64,000 bases of DNA from Camarhynchus parvulus (Eukaryota > Chordata > Aves > Passeriformes > Thraupidae): positions 30,377,493 to 30,441,492 of the forward strand of contig NC_044573.1 in assembly GCF_901933205.1 (NCBI RefSeq), in the 5' to 3' direction. Both the position numbers and the translations under genes were made by a program. The notes under the pieces are model-generated. The model was not told the origin of the DNA. It saw nothing but the letters and a program-made list of their open reading frames with translations, and did no database searches. Below, piece by piece: positions 55,326 through 64,000 of this stretch (positions are counted from its first letter, which is position 1; every line of letters starts with the position of its first letter).

Positions 55326-58300
55326 TGCATTTACAAAATATTTTCACTGGATGACACACCTCAATGAGATGAGAACTCATGTCCAGAAACAGCAGAAAAG
55401 ACCCAGATCAGCATCAGGCTGATGAAGCAACAGCTCCAGCAGCGAGGGTGGGGGTTTAATGGGGGCGGCCTGGTCCTAGGCAAGCCTGCCTGTGGCTCCA
55501 AGGACAGGGCTGCAACTGGTCAGCCAGTTGTGCAATGAAAGCTCACGCTTGGAGGGCAGCAATGAGATCCCGCAGACATGCTAGCAGACACATGAGGAGG
55601 AATTGGCCACCAGAGCCAGTGAGGACAAGGGATGGAAAGAAAAGGGCTTGGGAAAAGAGATCATCACCAGAACAACTTCTGACTTGCTTTCCAGGATATT
55701 CACTGCTCATTTTCCTGCTAACAGCTTGAGAATGTTAACACCACTTAAGCACCCTTCAAACCCCCTCCTGGGCTGCCACGTGCAGGAATCCCTGGACAGG
55801 TAGCTGTTGCCTGGAGAACTCTTTGCCCTCTCTCCCATCCATCTCTTGGCCAAAAAGCAAAGTCCAAACCAAGCAGCCTGCAGCACTTGCCCACACCCAA
55901 GACCAACGGCCAGCTATCTGCCAGTCTGCAAGGATTGAAACCATTTCAAATGCCACACACTCTGGCCAGACAGCAACAGCAGATTGTTGGAGTGTGAACA
56001 TTCCTGCTGTTGGTGGGTCACTTGTCAGCTCTGGGTCCAGCCACCACAGGGTGGGTAACTAGCTGGTCACTGTGCTGAGTGCAGGGCCAGAACAAATACC
56101 TTAGCTCTCCCATGAGATCTATCTCCAAGGAGTACTGGCAGGCTCTGAGGAGGGGGGGGTTATTTGTGGGACTCTGTCTGGAGGAGGGAACGAGCTTGGG
56201 CACTGCCACCACCCCCAACACAGCATCAGCAGCACTCAGCAGAGTCAGGCTGGGAGCACCCCCTCACCCACGGGTCTGTGCCAGAGAGAAGGTGAGAAAC
56301 CGGGGTGGCCGGAAGGTAGAGAAGGGAGAATGGCCCGAGGGCTCTCCCTCGGGCTGTGCAGGCGTGTCCCATCAGGCCGGAGCGGGGCACCCGGCTGGCT
56401 CCCTCCCACAGCAGATGGCGAGTCCGGCTCCCGCTGCTCTGAGCAGAGCGGCAGCAGGAAACAGTGGCCAGCTTCCCAAGCCTGGCGGTTTCTGCTCACA
56501 GAGACCCAGGCATCGATTTGCAAGGTGTCACACTGGCATATGTCACAAACAGGATGGCAGGTTGATTTTGAGCACCGACTCGGGGAGGAGGAGCAGGCTG
56601 CCACAAGGATGAGCAGAGGCTGTGGACAGAAATGGTTGCTGTGTTCAGCCTCCTTTTGCTCCCATGGAGATGGATTTGTCTAGGCTGAGCTGTCCCTGCC
56701 TGTTTGGTACCTGCTGGTCCTCTGCACAGTCAGCCAGGGTGCTGGTGGCTGGGGTTCACACACAGGGGGTCCCGAAAATGGGGGTCCTGTACACTGCCTG
56801 TGGGACAGCACAGTGGGGTGAGGAGGAAACAGCACACTTCTAAAACATAGTGCCAAGCACTCCTTTCCTGAAACACATGCAGACAACTAACACAAGCTCT
56901 CTCAGTCACTGGGGTCCCACCACTGTATTCCATGATCCTTACAGCAGGTGTGCCCTGTGTCCAGCAGCTTCCCTCCAACCTCAATCACCTGCTGGCCTCA
57001 TGTACCACCCTGCTGACAGGGTAATTTTGGCTAATCTAGATCCCTTTGTGCTTCTTCAGTTGCAGTGAAGAGGGATAAAGCCTGAGCTCGTCTGGCTGGG
57101 AAGATGGGAAGTGGCACAGAGCCAAGCCCTGCATCGGCTTCCCTAGGTGGAGGGGACGGCTCAGAAACGAAGCGTTCCTCCTCCCTACAGGGTATGCCTG
57201 AAATAGCCAGGCTTGTCAGATCCCTGTCTCTGGCCATGATGGATTAGCCTCTCCAAGGCACAAGGCAATTTATTCATTAGTGACATTTACACCTTGTGGC
57301 CATCGTGGTTGATGACACGTGCTCAAGCTGTCACTGCTGGGCTTGGAGGTGGCATTGCTGCTCCAACAACGCAGTGCGACATGGCCTGGGCACCTCAGCT
57401 TAGGAATACCTCCTGCCTTCTCCTCAGCCAGAGCATGCCCACTCTGTTCCTGAGCTTCTCTATCAAATGCCCTGCTCCATTTCCCCCTCACCCTCCCTGC
57501 CTTGCAGCACCATTGCTCCAGCACCGCATCCTCCTGCCCCATTTTGCCTTCTGTCTTCTGTAAAAACCACCACCTTTGCAAAGCCTTTTACAGATGTTCT
57601 CGACCAGCTCTTCCTCCCATGTGCTGCTGAGCATTCACATCCTATTCTGCCCTCTGTCAGCTGCCCTCAGCCCCAGCACAGAAGCACAGAGCCCATGTTT
57701 GGAGACTTCTCCAGCAGATATGCTGCTATCACCATGATGCTGTCCCCCGCTCCCTCACTGCCACAACAGCTGACCTGCCTCTCCTCTCCTCCCTGGTCTG
57801 GAGACCAGGACCACCAAAACATCAAGGCCTTCTGTTTTCTAACTCAGGACAAGTGCTGCGAAATTCTCTGGGAAAGCATAAGTGTGGCCAAAGTGATGGC
57901 AGGATGTGCTGCGGTTGCTCTGCAGCAAGCAAGCAGTGGGCACACCAGGGCAGGGAGCGCTGCTGGAAGGCTGTGCACAGGCAGAGGATGGTGAGATCTG
58001 GCCACCAGCATGCCTATGGTCATCATGCATCTGCTGGCATTTCATGGCACCCAGCAGGGAGGGACCAAAATGATGGGAATGCACGGCCTCGGAGGAGTTC
58101 AGGGGAGGGGAGTGCTTTGGCTAGCTCAGGGGAATGACAGTTTGCACATCAGGTTTGGGTAGAGTGAGAAGAGCTGGAAAGCGTTGTCCAGGGAGCAGAT
58201 CCAGCAGCTCTCCAGTTTCAGACAGCCAGCAATGGATTAGCTTGTTCTCAAACACAGCTTGCTCCATGCTTTTATCCCTGCTCCCTGCCACTCTCTGCAG

Positions 58301-58708
58301 CAAATGTGACACTTCACACCATCTCCTCACAGAAACCAGGTCAGGAGTTTCCTCTCACAAAGAACAAGCAATGCGCTGTCACCCTGAAAAGCCCTTGCTG
58401 CAAGGGTGGATGGGTGTCACCACACCAAAGCCACAAACATATCAACCCTCTGCAGGGCTACAGATCTCAGCTGTGCAGAAGCATGCAGAACCCCACCCTG
58501 CCACGTCTGGGTGGATAGCCACGTCACACCTCCAGGGGCAGAGAAAGATTTTAAACTCTGGCCTCTGTTCCTGATCAACCTATCCCACTGCAAAGCCACA
58601 GGGCCACCATCCTGATCTGCTTTGGGCATTCCTTCTCCACCAGCACAGCACATCACTAAGAGAGATGGAAGGAGTGGAGAGTGTAAGCCCACATCATCAC
58701 CAAAAATC

Positions 58709-58727
58709 TTTTTTTTTTTTTTTTTTT
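58709..58727. repeat. Poly(T) tract, 19 bases
   Basis: An uninterrupted run of 19 T. On the minus strand it would read as A19. No retroposed gene is recognised beside it. Confidence 0.9.
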
Positions 58728-59395
58728 AAGCAAGGAACAGCAATGTGAAACACTTCTAACATTCCCAAAGTGAAATCCTGTTATTTTGGGGTCTGGCAGT
58801 CACTGCTGTTTCCCCAGTGAGCTGAGCAGTGCTGCTCCCTCAGACACACTGCTGCTCTCGCTGCCCTCTGCTCAGCCCCTGGGGACAGGCTCTTCCTGGG
58901 GGCAGGTGCTGCACAAACAGAGCCCACCAGCTCCTGCCAGGGCCGAGCAGGAGGTGATGCCTGCCTTCAGCTGATACTCCCTCTGCATCTGCTTCTGGAA
59001 ATGTGCATAGACTCAGGCTTGGGATTTTCCAAATTTTCACCCTGACTGGCTCATGGGCTGCCATCCAAAGTCTGAATTCATGTCACGGCAGCTGACGGCG
59101 CTGCTAACGGACGTTGGGACCATGGGACTGGTACAAAGCACTACGTCATCTCACCACATTCTAGCTAGGCTTTTTCTTTCACTAATGTGAGTAGCTAAGA
59201 TTGCAGAAGCAGCTTGTGCTGATGGAGAGTGAAAGCACCTCATGTGTCTGTGTGTGAAGTTATTTTGTTCTACAAAATCCACGAATTATAATCACAGTAG
59301 GTGATCCATCCATTCAGAGTTCGAAGGACTGGGGAGGGTTCAGGATGGGCACCAACTTCTCACGAGCTTCATTTCCCCCAAATGAAGTTTACAAA

Positions 59396-59420
59396 AACCA
59401 AACAAACGAACAAACAAACA
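59396..59420. repeat. (AAAC)n microsatellite
   Basis: Five to six AAAC units with one GAAC variant. Confidence 0.75.
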
Positions 59421-61844
59421 AAATGGCCCAACAAAAAGAGTCTTCCTGGGGAATGGGGGAGGAATAAAACCCACTTAGCTTTCCAGCAGCCACTGTGCTT
59501 ATTCTCAGTGCTGGATGGCCATGCTGCACACTGTAATGGGCTCCTGAAAATCTGGCAGCTTCTGGAAGAGTTGCATAGGTGGATGATATACCTGTTAGTA
59601 GAGCCTGTTCACGAGCCGCAGGAAGAGGAGCCTGTTGAACTCCACAGGGAAACTGTCCCTCCCCCAAGACAGACATGAGGTAAGGAGGGAAGGAGGAAGG
59701 GCAGGCCACGAGGCCATGGGTCTTGCAGGTTCAGTTCTGTCCTTGGGACCTCTGAGCTCAGAGGCAGAACGGCTGTGGTCCTGTGGGAGAAAGCTCCTCT
59801 CCCGATGCTGTGGAGGTGCTGTGGAGGTCAATTTGCTTGTTAGCTTGCTTTTGAGGGAGTTGATGAGATCACATCCATAATGTTCCCCTTGGCAGAGCAG
59901 CTGTGAGGCAGCAGAGCAGAACAATTCAACCCACTGCTTGTAGAAACTACAGATATTCAACATTCATTCATGTTGGCCAAGTCCCAGCACAAAATCTATG
60001 CATCAAAGCAACACTGTGACAGATCAATTTTTCTGGACTTAGGGACAGACCCCTGTGAGGGGCTGCTAAGCCAACCTCACATTAGTATAGTACCACTGGT
60101 TTCAGTGAAATTACCCTACGAATGAGCATAGCCCATTAATTTCTACCTGAAGTGTGACTATGACCCCTTTCCACTTTTTCCAGAATGCTCACAGGGAAAA
60201 CAGCCCTAGGCAGGCTCAGCCCCAAGTCCCCACTGGGATCCCAGGTGCTATGAACCAGCCTTTGGCCCCATGCATACCTGGCTCAGTGGAGAGTGTAGGC
60301 CCAAGTGCATCACAGGAAGCATCAGCACCAGATAGAGCTATCACTTAAACTATGTTTCATTTCTGACATTACCTGGATCCAGATCATGTTCCTACAGACT
60401 TTATTCTAACCACTGAATATGGATGACGCACGATCAGAAGGACATATCCCACCTTGAGACTTCCAGAGCTTTGGGAACACAACACCTTGGTGGTGGTGTG
60501 GCACTGCAGACCCAGCCCCTACAGCGACTGCAGCAGAGCAGGAGCACACTGCAGCACAGTCTGTCCCCTGCTAAAGGCAGCACCCTGGTGACATTAGACA
60601 GCAGTGCTGAAGCCATGGTTGGAAAGGCTGGAAGGAGAGCTTAAAAGGCATTATTTGTCCCACCTGCTAATCACCAGGTGCTGTTTTACTGGCATTGACA
60701 CTACCTATCTTTCTTAAACTTCCACTTCATATTTTCCTGTAGTTCTCACCCCATGGGCATCCATCACTTATTAAACAGCTCTGCAGCCTCTTGAGTGAAG
60801 AGACAGCAAAGAGGACAGGGACCAGCTGGATTTCTAATGTACATTTTAGGGGGAGCAGAAAAGAAGGGGGTGCATTTGTTTGACAACAGATGAACAGCAG
60901 CTTCCTCAGCCTTAATACTGTGTATTTGCCCGGAAGGCCTGGCCTTGGCCATAGGCTCAGATTCCCTCTCCCCATCCTAATGAATGCCCCTACAGCTGCT
61001 CACCCTGACAGCCCTCTCTGACACCTCCCTCCTTGGTGTGGAGTGAGACATGACACACAGAGGGCTCAAAGAAGCACCACTTGGCTGGTTGGTGTCATCA
61101 ACTGGTTCTGCACAAGCAAGGTGCTAGGCACTATTTGGGAAGCTTCCACTGTGTTGAAAGATAGATAAATGGGTGGTGATGTGTCTTGATGATGAAGTAA
61201 TCCAGAGCTTCTCACACACTTCTTCTCTCTCTCTCTTTTTTTCTCTAGTTCAGAAAAGCTGGAGAGCTTTGAAGTACCTGACAAGTATACTGAAGAGTGG
61301 GAAACACCAAATAGCCCAAACCAATTCTCCAGCCTTGCAACAGTAAGGACTATCCCTGTTCTGAGTTGCATTAGCACCATGAAGGGCCACAAAGAGGAGC
61401 TGGTAGAATTCCTGCCTCCCTCCTTCTGGTGTATGAGGAAGGTCTGCTGCTAAGTGCAATGCTGAGCCTGACTCTCAGCTCATGGAAAACTGCAATGTTC
61501 AAATGATGTATGGAAAAAACCAAAGTCATCTGAGTGCAGAGATCCTCCTAATTATTTCCCCCATCACACTGACAAGCACCCAGCTCTGACCTTCCCAGAG
61601 GGTGATGAATGCTGTCCTGCTTTCCTTGTGTAAGCAGCCAGCAGCTCTGTGAGCTCTGCTCACTTCAAAGAGATCTTCTGCACCAGGAATGGACATAACC
61701 ACCCTGAAATGCATTGACCAAGGCACTGCTTGCACCTTTGGCCCTCCTGCCCGGGCCAGGCTCAGAGCAGGAGTGACATACTCACTACACAGTGAAAACT
61801 TCTGCACCACCACTCAAGCCAGGGTCTGGCAAGTGAGATCAAGA

Positions 61845-62065
61845 CTGTGGCCTTGGTGAAGAGAAGACTACAGATAAGAGACCTGCCTGTGTCAGGAAGG
61901 CCATGAGAAAAAGGAACAGAGCCAATTAGACTCAGCAGTCAATGGAGGAGAAGTAATGGGATTAAGCTACAGCAGGGAGAACTCAGGTTAGATGTAAGGG
62001 AGAAGGCTATCCTGAGAGGAGCCCTCGAATGAGCTGCCAAAGGAACCATCATCACCAGCGTGGAG
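61845..62065 (+). repeat. Old CR1 LINE fragment
   Basis: Segments such as 'gggattaagctacagcaggg', 'actcaggttagatgtaaggg' and 'gagctgccaaaggaacc' follow the order seen in the 3' part of CR1 (summary of residuals before the terminal tail). It is diverged and lacks a recognisable terminus. Confidence 0.5.
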
Positions 62066-62321
62066 ACGGCAGAGAGCAGACACACGTCTCAGGAAGAGCA
62101 GGCACCTGACTGCTGCACAGCCCAGAGCTGTGGTGGGTGGTGTCTATGTGCCAGGAGATGGGATCACTCCACCATGGAGAGGCTGCGTGCCAGAACAGGG
62201 ACAGGCCATCTCTGGGTATCTGTGCTCGTAGCCTGAGCCATAAGGAGAATTACAGCAGCTGCCCTTGGCCCAGGGCACTGCATTCTCTCACCAACACTAA
62301 GGAGGAAACACTCTTTGCTGG

Positions 62322-62359
62322 TAGTGTCCCATGCCAGGAGTAGTGTCCCATGCCAGGAG
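62322..62359. repeat. 19-bp exact tandem duplication
   Basis: Two exact adjacent copies of tagtgtcccatgccaggag (62322-62340 and 62341-62359). Confidence 0.9.
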
Positions 62360-64000
62360 ACAGGAGGGAGAGCCCAGTTTTCTGCTCTGAACTTTCCTGC
62401 CTGACTAGACCTGCCAGGACGAGCCCTAGTTTCAGTTTCTCCTCTTCAGCTCCACCACTTCTCTGTCAAGCCACCAGGCAGCTCCTGTCCCTGCTGCCCA
62501 GTCCTGCTGCCCTACCATGCCCAAGTGCACCATCTCCCTTTCCTGAGCCTGAGTCATGCCTCCAACCTTGAGAAAATAGAATGGGATGGACCAGGGGGGC
62601 AGTTCTACCAGATGCACGTGAGTTGCACCAAGAATATGAGGGATGGGATCTCTGAGAAATCCTGGCATGCAGTGGGGAACACTGACTAGAGAAGTCCCAC
62701 TTCTCAGGGTACTGTGGGTCTGGACCAGCCACAGACGGAAGCACCAGGACTACAGCTGGGACCTGGCTGCAGCTGGCACCAGGTACATGGGGAAGGTGTT
62801 CAGCAACAGGAAGACTGTATGGATCCAGTGGGTCAGAACAGCAACTGCGCCTTGAAGATCCACATGGATAGACCACCTTCAGAATAAGATTCCACAGGTG
62901 AAAATGCGGCCAGAGGAACAAGGCCAGGCATTCTCATGGAAAGCCCCCGAAAGAGCCAAGGACATGGGTGCCTGAAACTCTGCTGCAGGTGCTAAAAGCT
63001 GGGGAGCATAGAGACCCTGCTAATCTGTCCCTGTTGTGAAGAATGTCTTTGCCCCAGGGAGATAAAAGGCCTGCCAAAACTGAGATAAATCCATCTGTCC
63101 AAGGCACCTTGGAGGCTGGAGATAGAAAGATGAGCCATCACAGCCTAATTTAAGCAACAGTGCAGATTTCAAAGAGAACATGTCAGGAAGGACAAGCGGG
63201 GACCTCATTGCTCACTAACGACCCATTGCAGCTCCACTGCCTCAATTTGCTGGGACATACAAGCACACACCATTATCTCCCCGGAGCCAGGAGAACATTC
63301 CACATTGGCCTTGGCTTACATTAGGCCCTTGGAGAGAGAAGCACAAGTGCACAGCAAGCCAAATGTCATCACTAAGCAAGGAAATCCCAGGGCTGCTTTC
63401 GCCCAGTCTGAATCTATGCCAAAAATAATGAGAACAAAATGCAGAGAAGGATGTGCCTACACCACAGACCTTAATCTTCTCTGTCCTCCAAGGGACCCTC
63501 TTCTTTAAGCCAACATCTAGCTCTGGTAGTGAAAGTAAGGGCAGATGCTAAGACAGAATCATAAACAGAGTGAGATTTTAAGAGACTTCCTGTTCAAACC
63601 ACCGTTGTTTGTAGTTTAGCACCCCAGATCCAGGAGGACAAGCTGACCTGATGGGCATGAGACACTAACCAGGATATGCAGGCCATGAAGAGCAGAACAG
63701 ACTGCTCTGGGGGAAATGAAAAGTGGAGCCCTACAACGCCCAAAGGGGCTGGCCACTCCAGGCTTGCCAGCAGGAGATGACTTTCAAAATAGGACCAGTG
63801 TGGTACATGGGTGCATTTGCAGCCTTCCCAAGACCTGGGAGGCAAAGCAGTACAGCAGCAAGATGAGAGAGCCAGGCCCCTCATTAATAGCTGGCAGGAG
63901 GAAGATGGCTGGACTAAATACAGTGCCTCACTGTTTGCCCTTCTGCAACAGATGGGGAGGCAGACACCAAGCACAATGCCCAGGTGCCACTGGACTTGCC
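62360..64000. other. Region without a supported gene
   Basis: The last 1.6 kb show no recognisable coding exon, RNA gene or transposon. Open frames here match no family I know. Confidence 0.5.

Larger units (their letters stand above)
54811..56000 (-). other. Probable 3' UTR of a convergent minus-strand gene
   Basis: On the minus strand there are AATAAA hexamers at 55325-55320 and 55319-55314 and again at 54816-54811, in AT-rich contexts typical of vertebrate 3' UTR ends, giving two alternative poly(A) sites. In human, TMEM151B lies next to TCTE1 in convergent orientation (from memory), so it is the expected gene. No TMEM151B coding sequence is visible between here and 64000, so the gene identity and the upstream limit are unproven. 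Confidence 0.4.
56000..61840. other. Region without a supported gene
   Basis: About 5.8 kb with no recognised protein, RNA gene or full transposon. It may be part of the transcript whose 3' end lies at 54.8-55.3 kb. It contains a G8 run (56152-56159), a 19-base T run (58709-58727), an (AAAC)n run near 59396-59420, and a CT-rich tract followed by an exon-like stretch (61221-61342). Confidence 0.5.

Overview
This window is eukaryotic nuclear DNA from a bird, most probably a passerine. The protein-coding genes are split into many short exons with GT-AG (once GC-AG) junctions. CR1 LINE 3' ends are scattered through it, and two long-terminal-repeat insertions look like songbird retroviral LTRs. 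There are no bacterial, phage or CRISPR features.

Three genes can be reconstructed exon by exon with intact frames. (1) RNF8, minus strand, 8 coding exons between 869 and 11471, 522 codons: the FHA/RING ubiquitin ligase of the DNA double-strand-break response. (2) AARS2, plus strand, 22 coding exons between 11721 and 28777, 986 codons: mitochondrial alanyl-tRNA synthetase with catalytic, editing and C-terminal domains. (3) TCTE1 (DRC5), plus strand, 4 coding exons between 47591 and 53778, 459 codons: a leucine-rich-repeat subunit of the nexin-dynein regulatory complex of motile cilia and sperm flagella.

RNF8 and AARS2 are head to head, with start codons 250 bp apart in one CpG island (about 11150-12080), so they probably share a bidirectional promoter. 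About 18.8 kb separate AARS2 from TCTE1. That stretch holds no gene I can support, but it contains CR1 relics, an LTR with a large internal pentanucleotide expansion, many small tandem duplications, and a second CpG island at about 42930-43690 with no recognisable coding content, possibly a distal TCTE1 promoter or a non-coding RNA promoter. A splice acceptor just before the TCTE1 start codon supports an upstream non-coding exon.

Downstream of TCTE1, AATAAA signals on the minus strand (54811 and 55314-55325) suggest the 3' end of a convergent gene. By comparison with the human AARS2-TCTE1-TMEM151B order this could be TMEM151B, but none of its coding sequence is visible before 64000. The last 8-9 kb look non-coding apart from one exon-like stretch (61249-61342) and an old CR1 fragment. 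The three genes are functionally unrelated (DNA repair, mitochondrial translation, ciliary motility).
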